NCBI GenBank assembly: GCA_035652815.1
Contig: DASRDB010000014.1
Location: 186,001-250,000, forward strand
DNA from: DASRDB01 sp035652815
GTDB taxonomy: Bacteria; Chloroflexota; Ktedonobacteria; Ktedonobacterales; Ktedonobacteraceae
Reading direction: 5' to 3'
DNA length: 64,000 nucleotides
Part shown: in pieces, positions 43,208 through 52,419 of the stretch
How positions within the stretch are numbered: position 1 is the first letter of the stretch
How the letters are laid out: each line of letters begins with the position of its first letter
Notes under the pieces: generated by a model
Told to the model about the DNA's origin: nothing
Database searches by the model: none
What the model saw: only the letters and a program-made list of their open reading frames with translations
Position numbers and translations under genes: made by a program

Positions 43208-45301
43208 CTACGGTTTCCAGACCTGCACCGTCTGATCGAGGGAAGCGGAGGCAATCTGTTTGCCGTCGCCCGACCAGGAAAGGGAGCGCACATCGTCGGT
43301 ATGACCGTTGTAGGTAAATTGCAGCGTACCATCAGCGGGATTCCAGACCTGCACCGTTTTATCGGCCCCGCCAGACGCGATGCGCTTGCTATCGGGCGAC
43401 CAGCTCACCGCGTAGACGAAATCTGTGTGGCCGTGATAGACGAAGAGATGATCGCCATAAGCGCCATCAACCGCGTCCCATATCTGTACGGTCTGGTCAT
43501 CTCCTGCAACGGCAAGCCGATTGCCATCAGGTGACCAGGAGATGGCCCAGAGCGGGCTGGCGTCGGGTTGATAGGTGTAGAGTACCTGCCCGTTCGAGAC
43601 ATTCCAGAGAATAACGGAACCGTCCGCGCTGGCGGAGGCGAGACGCAGCCCATCAGGCGACCAGGCGAGCGAGTAGACCGGGCCGCTATGCCCCGAGAAA
43701 ACACGGCGATTGCCACCATCGGCGGCATCCCAGACATGCACGAGGAGGTCGCCACCTGCTGAGGCGAGGCGCTGCCCATCAGGCGACCAGGCGGTTGTCC
43801 AGACCCAGGAAGTATGGCCTTTATAAACATAGAATTGATCGCCGAAGCCTGCGTCCCAGACCTGCACAGTCTGGTCATAGCCGCAGGAGGCAATGCGTTG
43901 CCCGTTCGGAGACCAGGCGGCGCAATAGACCGAATCCTTATGACCATGATACACAACGCGGTTATTCCCATCGGCAGCATTCCAGACCTGCGCAGTCGTG
44001 TCACTGCTGGCCGACACAATACGTGGCTGGCCAGGTGCCCAGGCCGCCGACCAGACCCACATGGAATGCCCGCGAAACGTATACAGGGCCTGCGTGTTCG
44101 GTCCGCGAGCAGGTGGCGAATGCGAAGCACTCGATTGATGGGTCAGAATATAGGTGCCGAGGCCAGCCGCGCCAGCAACAGCCAGTCCGGCCAGACCTAG
44201 CAAGGCTGTTCTGCGAGAAATGCGCGCCGGAGGAATGAGTACCGAGGTAGATTTATCACCAGTCTTGACCGGGTGTTCATATAAAGATGAAGTTTCCGTC
44301 GGCATGGGTGTGGTAGCGAGGTCACGATTTTCGGGCGGCCGGGGAGCAAGGTCAACCTGGTTTCCTTCTACAGGTAACGGAGCCGAATCGGACGAGAGGG
44401 AACCTGAAACAGGTGAGGGGAAAATGAGCGGTCGGCTGCGTCCAGCGTTGAAATCGTTTGAAAGCTCCTCAGGAGAAGCCGTCTGGCGATAGGCTTCCTC
44501 AAGGGCAAGGGCGAAATCGAGTATGGAGGGATAGCGCTCCTTCGGGTCTTTCGCCAGGGCCTTCATAATCACCTTCTCCACCTCTTCGGGGAGAGTCGGC
44601 ACTTTTTCACGCAAAGAAGGAGGGGGAACCATCGTATGCTTTACCGCGATTTCGGTAAACGAGCCGTGAAAGGGCCGGTCGCCGCAAATCCATTCATAGA
44701 CAACGACGGCGAGCGCGTACTGGTCGCTGGCGGGAACAGCCTGGGATTGAATCTGCTCCGGGGCCATGTAGGCGACGGTACCCGCGATTTCCTGCATGCC
44801 CTGCGTACTTTCGTAACGCGAACTTTGTGAGATCAGGGCGATACCAAAATCGCTGATTAAGAGTTCGTTATGCCGACCAATCAGAATATTTTCAGGCTTG
44901 ATATCGCGATGAATGACTTTCTGCTCGTGGGCATATTGCAGAGCGGTGGCAAGCTGCATGACATAATAGACAACCGGATTGAGGGGCAGGCGTGTGCCAC
45001 GCGGATAGCGCTTACGCATCGTTCCATTGGGCGCGTAATCCACCACCAGGTAAGGAATATCGCCCTCGACGCCAAATTCAAGCACGCGCACGATATTCGG
45101 ATGAGCAAGGCGGGCAACGGTGCGCGCTTCATTCAGAAACGGAGCAATATCCTCGCTTTCCAGACGCGTATGCAATACCTTTATCGCAGCCTGGGTATCG
45201 AGAAACACGTGCTGACCCAGGTAGACTTCGGCGAAGCCTCCCTGACCTAATAAGCGCACCAGCCGGTAGTTTCCAAGCTTCTGCCCTACATGGTCTGTCA
45301 T
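43208..45301 (-). CDS. Ser/Thr protein kinase with C-terminal WD40 propeller
   Basis: A 697-residue membrane protein. The N-terminal Hanks kinase domain (residues ~8-270) has LLGQGGFAEVYLG, the ATP lysine in AAIKVL, HRDIKPENIL, SDFGIALI and APEQ. A linker is followed by one membrane helix (ALLGLAGLAVAGAAGLGTYI) near residue 375. Seven WD40 repeats follow (for example VYCAAWSPNGQRIASCGYD and VYSLAWSPDGLRLASASADG). The propeller would lie outside the cell and could sense a ligand or bind a partner. The domain set is typical of Chloroflexota signalling kinases. Targets are unknown. Confidence 0.92.
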   Translation of the reverse strand: MTDHVGQKLGNYRLVRLLGQGGFAEVYLGQHVFLDTQAAIKVLHTRLESEDIAPFLNEARTVARLAHPNIVRVLEFGVEGDIPYLVVDYAPNGTMRKRYPRGTRLPLNPVVYYVMQLATALQYAHEQKVIHRDIKPENILIGRHNELLISDFGIALISQSSRYESTQGMQEIAGTVAYMAPEQIQSQAVPASDQYALAVVVYEWICGDRPFHGSFTEIAVKHTMVPPPSLREKVPTLPEEVEKVIMKALAKDPKERYPSILDFALALEEAYRQTASPEELSNDFNAGRSRPLIFPSPVSGSLSSDSAPLPVEGNQVDLAPRPPENRDLATTPMPTETSSLYEHPVKTGDKSTSVLIPPARISRRTALLGLAGLAVAGAAGLGTYILTHQSSASHSPPARGPNTQALYTFRGHSMWVWSAAWAPGQPRIVSASSDTTAQVWNAADGNNRVVYHGHKDSVYCAAWSPNGQRIASCGYDQTVQVWDAGFGDQFYVYKGHTSWVWTTAWSPDGQRLASAGGDLLVHVWDAADGGNRRVFSGHSGPVYSLAWSPDGLRLASASADGSVILWNVSNGQVLYTYQPDASPLWAISWSPDGNRLAVAGDDQTVQIWDAVDGAYGDHLFVYHGHTDFVYAVSWSPDSKRIASGGADKTVQVWNPADGTLQFTYNGHTDDVRSLSWSGDGKQIASASLDQTVQVWKP

Positions 45302-45419
45302 GCACTGCTCCGAATCTAATTCATAGCTTATTTCTTCCAGGCTATTCTAGAGAATTGTACTGTGCGCGTCAAGCAACTAAACATGGAAAAGTGAGGAAGC
45401 CATCCGTCGAGCAGAGGAG

Positions 45420-45496
45420 CCGGAAGCCACCCGCACGGGGATGGCTCTCCAAGCCGGGGCATATGGTAGAGCCATCCCCGTGCGGGTGGCTTCCGG
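45420..45496. repeat. Family E long palindrome
   Basis: Two perfect 29-base arms (45420-45448 and 45468-45496, left arm beginning CCGGAAGCCACCCGCACGGG) surround a 19-base centre. It occupies the 319-base spacer between the divergent kinase and CoxL-like genes. A shorter relative is at 36479. No gene is seen in this spacer. Confidence 0.92.
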
Positions 45497-45620
45497 TCGC
45501 CCCACATGCTTTCGTTTCCATCACACTACCATTCACACCAATCTCATTATTCTTGCTCTTTTAGCGTGATAGTTTGATAATAGGGATGTATTTTCCATTC
45601 TAGAAACGATGGAGCGCAAG

Positions 45621-48077
45621 ATGATCGAAACGAAGCTACCACGCGGATTGGAACGCCGCATAGAAGATGTCCGGCTCATCACGGGCAAGGGACATTATGT
45701 CGATGATGTGAGGTTACCAGAAGGGCGGCCTGCTGTCTTGCATATGGCGGTTACGCGCAGTCCATACGGACATGCGAACATTGATAACATCAATTTAGAG
45801 GCGGCGCGTGCTTTGCCGGGAGTAGTCGCGGCCTTTAGCGGGGCCGAACTGGTAAACGATTTACCTGCCATCGAGCCGATACCAATGCCTGTGCGCGATT
45901 TGAAGAAGCCGGTGCGCAAGCCACTGGCGGTAGGGAAGGCGCGATTTGTTGGCGACCCGGTAGCGGTGGCGCTGGCTGAAGACCCCTACACGGCACAGGA
46001 TGCGCGGGATATGGTAGAGGTGGAGTACACGCCTCTGCCTGCCGTCACCGACCCGGAGGCCGCGCTGCAAGAGGGCGCGCCGCTCTTGTATGAAGAGTTT
46101 GGCACTAACATGGCGTTTCGCTCTCGAACGGGAGGCGGCGATATTCGGGCCGCGTTCGAGCAGGCAGATCAGACGGTGCGGCTGAGAGTGGTCAACCAGC
46201 GCGTTGCGCCTGCTTCGTTGGAAGGCCGGGCCTGCCTGTTTGACTATGACCCACAAAGCGGACAGTTCTCGGCCTGGGTATCCTCACAGGCTATCTACAC
46301 GGCCAGGGAGACGCTGGCGCGCTACACGGGCGTACCTCGCGAGCGCATTCATGTGTATAACGCGGAAGTGGGCGGCGGCTTCGGCTCCAAAACCAATTTC
46401 GGAGGTGAAGAACTGATCGCGGCAGTGCTGGCTGTAAAGTTGGGCAGGCCTGTCAAGTGGGTCGAGAGCCGCAGCGAGAATCTGGCAGCACAGACGCATG
46501 GTCGCGGGCAGATTAACTACATCGAGGCAGCCTTCAAAAAGGACGGAACGCTGCTCGCCATTCGCGTACATACCATTGCCGACCTGGGCGCGTACCTGGC
46601 TGGCTCGACGATGCTGGTGCCAAACGGAACGCCATCGATGCTCAACGGGCCATACAAATTGCAAGCCGTACAGAGCCAGGTAGTGGGCGCATTTACTAAC
46701 AAGACCCCTACGGCAGCGTATCGCGGGGCGGGCAGACCGGAGGCCACCTATATCCTTGAGCGAACAATGGATCGCATCGCCCATGTCCTGCATATGGACC
46801 CGGCGGAAGTGCGCAGGCGCAATCTGATCGAACCGGGTGCCTTCCCCTATAAAACGCCTGCCGGGCCGGAATACGATAGCGGCAACTATGCGGCGGCGCT
46901 CGATAAGGCGTTGGAACTGGCGGACTATGCCGGGTGGCGGGCAAAGCAGGAGGAACAGCGCAAGGCGAATAGCTCGCGTTTGATGGGTATCGGAGTCACC
47001 ACCTTTGTCGAGGTTTCGGGTGGGGCTATCTCGCGCCCAGGCATGCCACGCGACTCTGCAACAGTGCGTATCCACCGCGACGGCACGCTTGAAGTGATGA
47101 GCGGCGTGGCAACCAATGGACAGGGACACTACACGGCTTTCGCTCAAATCGCGGCCCAGGTATTCGGCGTGCCGGGAAACCAGGTGAAAGTGCGCATGAA
47201 TGACACGACGCTGCCAGCCTTCGGCATCGGCACCTTTGGCAGTCGCACTACCCAGATTTCTGGCAGCGTGGTCTATCTCGCTGCGGAGGCCGTGAAACAG
47301 AAGGCGCTGCAGGTTGCGGCGCGGCACCTGGAAGCGGCAGTAGATGACCTGGAACTGGCGGAGGGCAAAATCTGCGTGCGCGGCGTGCCTTCGCGTTCCG
47401 TCTCGCTCGGCGAACTGGCGCGCATGGTGGAGGAACAGCCCGACCTGATCGAGCGTGAAGCGCCCAATCCAGTCAACGGCGCGCCTATCGAAGGGCTGGC
47501 AGCATGGCGCGATTTCCTGCCCTCGAATGCGACCTATTCATCGGGCACGCATGTAGCGGTGGTCGAGGTCGATAGCGAGACGGGCGACGTACATATCTTG
47601 CGCTACGTAGTAGTTGATGACTGCGGGCGCGTCCTCAACCACTATCTGGCAGACGCGCAGGTACATGGAGCCTTGACACAGGGCATTGGCCAGGCGCTCT
47701 ACGAGGAAGCGCTGTATGGCGAGGATGGGCAACTGCTCGCCAGCACGCTCATGGACTACACCATGCCAAATACCCTGCAAGTACCCACGTATATTACGGA
47801 TATGGTCGAAACAGCCTCGCCAATCAACCCGTTAGGCGCGAAAGGCATAGGTGAAGGAGGCACCATTGGCGCGCCACCTACCATTGTGAATGCGGTGCTG
47901 GACGCGCTTTCACCACTCGGCATTTCGACCATCGACATGCCTCTGCGACCGCAAAAGGTGTGGGGGCTGATTCAAGCGGCGCATAATGGAACCTTGCAAC
48001 AGCCTGACCCTGTGCCGCCGCCGGTATTCACTGAGGACAGCGAGGAGGAAGGCCAGGCTCCTACGATTACCATCTAG
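45621..48077 (+). CDS. Xanthine-dehydrogenase-family molybdopterin subunit (form II CoxL-like)
   Basis: An 818-residue molybdenum hydroxylase large subunit. The start ETKLPRGLERRIEDVRLITG and the later RGAGRPEATYILERTMD are typical of the family. The active-site loop reads AYRGAGR, the form II version, not the AYRCSFR of true CO dehydrogenase. The C-terminal motif GAKGIGEGGTIGAPP is also present. I prefer the ATG at 45621 because GGAG lies six bases before it; the ATG at 45609 has no ribosome site. The partner FAD and [2Fe-2S] subunits are absent from the surrounding genes, so electrons must go to products encoded elsewhere. Substrate is unknown. Confidence 0.88.
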   Translation: MIETKLPRGLERRIEDVRLITGKGHYVDDVRLPEGRPAVLHMAVTRSPYGHANIDNINLEAARALPGVVAAFSGAELVNDLPAIEPIPMPVRDLKKPVRKPLAVGKARFVGDPVAVALAEDPYTAQDARDMVEVEYTPLPAVTDPEAALQEGAPLLYEEFGTNMAFRSRTGGGDIRAAFEQADQTVRLRVVNQRVAPASLEGRACLFDYDPQSGQFSAWVSSQAIYTARETLARYTGVPRERIHVYNAEVGGGFGSKTNFGGEELIAAVLAVKLGRPVKWVESRSENLAAQTHGRGQINYIEAAFKKDGTLLAIRVHTIADLGAYLAGSTMLVPNGTPSMLNGPYKLQAVQSQVVGAFTNKTPTAAYRGAGRPEATYILERTMDRIAHVLHMDPAEVRRRNLIEPGAFPYKTPAGPEYDSGNYAAALDKALELADYAGWRAKQEEQRKANSSRLMGIGVTTFVEVSGGAISRPGMPRDSATVRIHRDGTLEVMSGVATNGQGHYTAFAQIAAQVFGVPGNQVKVRMNDTTLPAFGIGTFGSRTTQISGSVVYLAAEAVKQKALQVAARHLEAAVDDLELAEGKICVRGVPSRSVSLGELARMVEEQPDLIEREAPNPVNGAPIEGLAAWRDFLPSNATYSSGTHVAVVEVDSETGDVHILRYVVVDDCGRVLNHYLADAQVHGALTQGIGQALYEEALYGEDGQLLASTLMDYTMPNTLQVPTYITDMVETASPINPLGAKGIGEGGTIGAPPTIVNAVLDALSPLGISTIDMPLRPQKVWGLIQAAHNGTLQQPDPVPPPVFTEDSEEEGQAPTITI

Positions 48078-48127
48078 GCAGACCATCCTGACCTGCATAG
48101 ATAAACGTTCAGAAAATAATTGGGCAT

Positions 48128-48159
48128 TGTAGGGACGTGATTTATCGCGTCCCTACAAG
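48128..48159. repeat. Family A repeat collapsed to a single palindrome
   Basis: TTGTAGGGACGTGATTTATC continues directly into CGCGTCCCTACAA, giving a nearly perfect 32-base palindrome with no variable centre. It lies between the CoxL-like and NB-ARC kinase genes. Confidence 0.88.
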
Positions 48160-48307
48160 CATATTCCTCAGCAATATGCACATGTTCCTGGCATTTCACA
48201 TCGAATTTGTTCGATTTTCTTGCTTTGCTCAAAACGGATGAGGTATGCTCATGACCAGGATAGCGAGATACTCTGGGGTAAGGGTTGGTAGAAAAGGAGT
48301 GGTTTTC

Positions 48308-51300
48308 GTGGTGAAGCAACGAGTGAAGCAGCGACTTGGACAGTATCGCTTGCTCGAACAACTGGGACAGGGAGGGTTTTCCGAAGTCTACCTGGGAGAG
48401 CATATCTATCTGAAAACGCGGGCGGCGATCAAAATACTCAACATGCGGCTGGATAGTCATGAACTGGATAATTTCTTGCGCGAGGCGCGCACGCTTGCCA
48501 ACCTGGATCATCCGCATATCGTGCGCGTGCTTGATTTCGGATTAGAGGAACATCTCCCCTATCTTGTTCTCGCTTTCGCGCCGCATGGCTCCATGCGCCA
48601 GCGCTATTCCGCCGGTTCAATTTTATCGCTCTCGCAAATCGTTCCCTATGCAAAAGATATCGCCAGCGCCTTACAATACGCGCACGAACATTCACTGGTA
48701 CACGGAGATATTAAGCCCGAGAATATCTTGATCGGGCGCAACGAAGAACTGCTGCTGAGCGATTTCGGACTGGCTATCGTCAGCCGTCAGGCGCAGCAGA
48801 CGCAAGAACATGAAATCAGCGGCACCGTTGCCTATATGGCTCCTGAGCAATTTCTGGGCAGGCCCCTTCCCGCCAGCGATCAGTACGGGTTGGGGCTGGT
48901 TGTGTACGAATGGCTCTGCGGAAACCGACCTTTCTCCGGTTCGCTGAGCGAAATCGCCATGCAACACCTGCATGTTCCACCGCCGCCACTGCGCGAGCGA
49001 ATACCAGATATCCCGCCTGCCGTTGAAGCAGTGGTTATGAGGGCATTGGAAAAAGACCCCGAAGATCGCTTTGCCACGATTGCGCACTTCGCCCAGGCGC
49101 TTGAAGAAGCCTGGAAAGCGTCTTCCGGCCTTGAAATGGACGACAGGAATAGCGTTAGCGGGCAAGAATACACCGCAAAAACAGCCGTTTCTCACACTAT
49201 GCCCCTCTGGCATATGCCTTTCCGCCGCAACCCTTGTTTTACGGGACGCGACCTGTTGCTGATGCAGATACACGAGCAACTTGCTGCCGGGCCGCTTGCC
49301 ATTACCGGTCTGGGAGGCATCGGCAAGACGCAAACGGTTATCGAGTATGCCTATCGCTACCAATCCTCCTACACCGCCCTCTTCCTGATACGTGCCGGAA
49401 CCTATGAAAGCATCATAGCGGATTTTGTGGCGCTGGCTGCCACGCTCCAGTTGCCGGAAAAGGCTGAGCAGGAGCAGCAGCAGACGATACTGGCGGTGAA
49501 ACGCTGGCTGGCACTGCACAAAGGCTGGCTGCTGATTTTTGATAACGTAGAGGATTTCCGCATGGTCAGCGAGTTTATGCCTCCGACTAACACGGGACAC
49601 ATCCTGTTAACAACGCGCTCTCAAGCGACCGGGCCATTTGCAGAGCGGATCGAGTTGGAGAAAATGCCACTTGACGAGGGGGCGCTGTTGCTGCTGCGCA
49701 GAGCGAAGCGCGTGCCAATGGAAGCGAGCAAGGCCCAGGCATACGGGCCGGATTTCATCGAAGCGCGGGACATCTGCAAGCTGCTGGATGGCTTGCCGCT
49801 TGCCCTCGACCAGGCGGGGGCGTATATCGAGGAGACAGGCTGCACGCTGTACGATTACCTGCAACACTATCGCGAGCAGCGCAGCCGCCTGCTGACATGG
49901 CGCGGAACGCAGGTCGAATTGCATAGCGAACCGGTCAGCACGACGTTTTTTCTCTCGTTTGAAAAGGTCGAGCAAAGCAGCCCTCTGGCGGCAGATCTAT
50001 TGCGGGCCTGCGCGTTCCTGCACCCTGATGAGATTCCAGAGGAACTGCTATTGCAGGGCGCGAGCGAGTTAGGGGAGCAGGTAGCAAGCATAACAGGCGA
50101 GGCAAGCGGCCTCGCTCTCGCGCTGTCCACCCTGCGCACCTACTCTCTGATGCGCCGTCATAGCGAGAAGAAAACCCTCTCACTACACCGGCTGGTACAA
50201 ACGGTCATCATCGATAGCATGGACGCCGAAGCGCAGCAGCGCTGGGTGCGACGAGTCACGAAAGCTTTGCATAAAGTGTTTCCCGAGGCAAGCGATGTGA
50301 CGAAATGGCCGCTCTGCGAAAGATATCTGCCGCAGGTGTATCACTGTCTGTACCATATTACTTCCCGGAGCCTGATCTTTCCAGAAGCAGCCAGTTTGTT
50401 CAATCGCGCCGGGTTATACGCATTGGAGCGAGCGGAGTATGGGCAAGCATCGCTCTTATTGCGACAGGCACTGGATATGCGCCTTGAACTGTATGGATAC
50501 GAGCATCCTGACGTGCCAGAGAGCCTGAATGATCTCGCGAGCTGCTATCTGCTGCAAGGTGATTACGAGCAGGCGGAGGACTACTACCAGCAGGCGCTTG
50601 TCATCCAGGAGCGGCTACAAGGATTAATACATACTGACGTGGCAGTAGCGCTCAATAATCTGGGCATGCTCAACTACCAACTTGGCAGGTACTCGATAGC
50701 GGAAACATTGTTGAAGCGAGCTTTACATATCTGGGAACAACTGGGCATTACTGAACATAGCGACCTTGCGCGGACGCTCAATAACCTGGCGCTGCTCTAT
50801 CATCGTAAGAAGCAGTATTCAGAAGCCGAAACGCTCTACCTGCGCGGCATTGCGATGTGGGAGCATTTGTACGGCGCGGTTCATCCTGACCATGCCGTAA
50901 ACCTCAACAACCTGGCGCACCTGTATATGCAACAGCAAAAGGCGCAAGAGGCCGAGGCGCTTTTCAAGCGGGTGCTGGCGATTCGCGAGCAAACACTTGG
51001 GCCGGAGCATCCTGATATGGCGCGCAACCTGACCTTCCTGGCCCGCCTTTACATGCAGCAGTGGAGATACAACGAGGCGGAGTACCTGCTGAAAGAGGCT
51101 TTGCGCATTCGCCGCCATGCCTTTGGCCCCGACCATCCCGACGTAGCCTGCACGCTGCACGAACTCGCCACCTTCTATTTTCGGCGCGAACACCTTGCCG
51201 AGGCTGAAGAGCGCTATCAACAGGCCCTGCGCATCCAGGAGCAGGTATTCGGCCCCGACCACCCTCTCACGGCGCAATTGCTCAAGGAATACGCCATTTT

Positions 51301-51391
51301 GCTGATGAGCATGAAACGCAGGCAGGAAGCGAAGCAGTACGCGGCAAGGGAGAAGGAAATGAGACAAAGGCTCACGGAAATCGGCTTGTAG
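48308..51391 (+). CDS. Ser/Thr kinase / NB-ARC / tetratricopeptide fusion protein
   Basis: A 1027-residue soluble protein. Residues ~10-270 are a Hanks kinase (LLEQLGQGGFSEVYLG, AAIKIL, HGDIKPENIL, SDFGLAIV, APEQ). Residues ~330-600 are an NB-ARC ATPase (CFTGRDLL, P-loop ITGLGGIGKTQTV, LLIFDNVEDF, GLPLALDQAGAY). Residues ~720-1010 are Kinesin-light-chain-type TPRs (LNNLGMLNYQLGRYSIAETL and repeats). The catalytic loop has HGD instead of HRD, a non-RD kinase. I chose the GTG at 48308, eight bases after AAGGAG. The last codon and the TAG stop (TTG TAG) come from the end of a family A repeat. Kinase output controlled by an NTPase switch and TPR sensor is the likely logic. Confidence 0.9.
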   Translation: MVKQRVKQRLGQYRLLEQLGQGGFSEVYLGEHIYLKTRAAIKILNMRLDSHELDNFLREARTLANLDHPHIVRVLDFGLEEHLPYLVLAFAPHGSMRQRYSAGSILSLSQIVPYAKDIASALQYAHEHSLVHGDIKPENILIGRNEELLLSDFGLAIVSRQAQQTQEHEISGTVAYMAPEQFLGRPLPASDQYGLGLVVYEWLCGNRPFSGSLSEIAMQHLHVPPPPLRERIPDIPPAVEAVVMRALEKDPEDRFATIAHFAQALEEAWKASSGLEMDDRNSVSGQEYTAKTAVSHTMPLWHMPFRRNPCFTGRDLLLMQIHEQLAAGPLAITGLGGIGKTQTVIEYAYRYQSSYTALFLIRAGTYESIIADFVALAATLQLPEKAEQEQQQTILAVKRWLALHKGWLLIFDNVEDFRMVSEFMPPTNTGHILLTTRSQATGPFAERIELEKMPLDEGALLLLRRAKRVPMEASKAQAYGPDFIEARDICKLLDGLPLALDQAGAYIEETGCTLYDYLQHYREQRSRLLTWRGTQVELHSEPVSTTFFLSFEKVEQSSPLAADLLRACAFLHPDEIPEELLLQGASELGEQVASITGEASGLALALSTLRTYSLMRRHSEKKTLSLHRLVQTVIIDSMDAEAQQRWVRRVTKALHKVFPEASDVTKWPLCERYLPQVYHCLYHITSRSLIFPEAASLFNRAGLYALERAEYGQASLLLRQALDMRLELYGYEHPDVPESLNDLASCYLLQGDYEQAEDYYQQALVIQERLQGLIHTDVAVALNNLGMLNYQLGRYSIAETLLKRALHIWEQLGITEHSDLARTLNNLALLYHRKKQYSEAETLYLRGIAMWEHLYGAVHPDHAVNLNNLAHLYMQQQKAQEAEALFKRVLAIREQTLGPEHPDMARNLTFLARLYMQQWRYNEAEYLLKEALRIRRHAFGPDHPDVACTLHELATFYFRREHLAEAEERYQQALRIQEQVFGPDHPLTAQLLKEYAILLMSMKRRQEAKQYAAREKEMRQRLTEIGL

Positions 51392-51675
51392 GGACGCGAT
51401 TCATCGCGTCCACCCAGACGAGGGCGCATCGCAGGCCGTGGGGGACGCGCTTATGGATTTTTACAACATATGGGGATCTATTGCCCCCTGTCATCCTGAG
51501 CGCAGCGAAGGATCTTGGTCCCCCGGTGATGCGTGCGGCGCGACCGCAGCTCCTTCGCTGCGCTCAGGATGACCTGCCTGGGTATTCCCTCTTTCTTGGT
51601 CAACATTCATCATCGCGTCCCTACAAGAATTGTTCCCTCTTTATTTGTGAATATTCATCAGGGCATCCCTACAAA
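51386..51675. repeat. Composite element: family A ends around family C
   Basis: It starts TTGTAGGGACGCGATTCATC, continues through TTTTTACAACATATGGGG into a family C pair (51487-51574), then ends with ATTCATCATCGCGTCCCTAC at 51605-51624 and a second, decayed right end up to 51675. The layout matches that at 63075-63262. The left end supplies the stop codon of the kinase gene. It fills the gene-free stretch 51392-51693. Confidence 0.85.
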
Positions 51676-51693
51676 CAACTGATTTCATGATGG

Positions 51694-51858
51694 CTATGGC
51701 AGATCGTCTACGATGCAGCAAATCGAGCCAATAATGCATTTCAAGGCTACCGGAGGATGATGAGCAGGATTAGCGGGTACACGCGGGAGCCAGAGAAGCG
51801 ATAGCAATGCCAACGAAAAGATGACCAGCAGCCAGCTTTTGTACGCCTTTGGTATCAT
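51694..51858 (-). CDS. Small secreted peptide precursor (54 residues)
   Basis: A 54-codon frame on the minus strand with GAGGAGGT four bases before the ATG at 51858, one of the strongest ribosome sites in the window. The N-terminus MIPKAYKSWLLVIFSLALLS is a positively charged stretch plus hydrophobic core, and VPA near residue 29 looks like a signal peptidase site. The predicted mature part (~25 residues) has two His, then KCIIGSICCIVDD with three Cys. No family is recognised. It could be a signalling peptide, small toxin or metal-binding peptide. A hairpin leader lies just upstream, and the gene has no neighbours within 300 bases on either side. Confidence 0.65.
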   Translation of the reverse strand: MIPKAYKSWLLVIFSLALLSLLWLPRVPANPAHHPPVALKCIIGSICCIVDDLP

Positions 51859-51877
51859 AGTACCTCCTCACAGGTAA

Positions 51878-51928
51878 AAGTCCACCTTGAAGCTGGAACC
51901 CTTCAACTTCCCAGCGCCCGGTGGACTT
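51878..51928 (-). promoter_or_regulatory. Structured 5' leader of the small peptide gene
   Basis: On the minus strand AAGTCCACC pairs perfectly with GGTGGACTT (51920-51928 with 51878-51886). Inside, GAAGTT pairs with AGCTTC around a ten-base loop. The structure ends 8 bases before the ribosome site, which suggests translational control. It matches no riboswitch I know. The rest of the spacer 51859-52419 shows only this leader and the terminator at 52209. Confidence 0.5.
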
Positions 51929-52208
51929 CTTTACATTGCTGAACAAACTTGCCTACAAGAGTAGGAGTCAGCTCTCTCCTTCTTATTCGGCAAGCTGAAC
52001 AGATTGATGATGGTCAATTTATCCTATTCTGTACTTTCTTTTACCAGGAGATCATCCTTGTGCCTCTTGCACAAGGAATGCTTTGGAAACTAGTGAGCGA
52101 ACCTGTGAGAAGACGGAAATCGCGCCTTGTTTCCCAGATGGTTTGTAAGTGTGAAAAGTTTTCATCGGGCTGCTGCATGAGACGGGCGAATTTTGCTAAT
52201 TTAAACAC

Positions 52209-52264
52209 GAAAAAAGAGGGAGGGAATGCAGGCGATTCTTAGCTGGCCTGCATTCCCTCTCTCT
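52209..52264 (-). terminator. Intrinsic terminator downstream of the Rieske oxygenase gene
   Basis: Bases 52215-52233 pair with 52246-52264 (19 pairs, one mismatch) around a 12-base loop. On the minus strand the stem is followed by six T bases. It lies about 155 bases after the Rieske stop codon. Confidence 0.75.
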
Positions 52265-52419
52265 TCTAAAAAATATCCTTACTGCTCCTTCAAGTTACAG
52301 AGCAGTCCTTTGCCTGTCATGGGGACTAATGAAGGGGGAGTTGTTTTCTTCTCAGGCTGGGGTTCAGCCCCAAACATCAAAGAGTTGCCTGCATCTCCTC
52401 CCTCTTTTTAAGGATGTCC

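Noticed and set aside
51949..52242. 97-codon plus-strand frame in the spacer before the Rieske gene
   Set aside because: It starts with TTG, has no ribosome site, has no recognisable sequence pattern and runs into a terminator hairpin.
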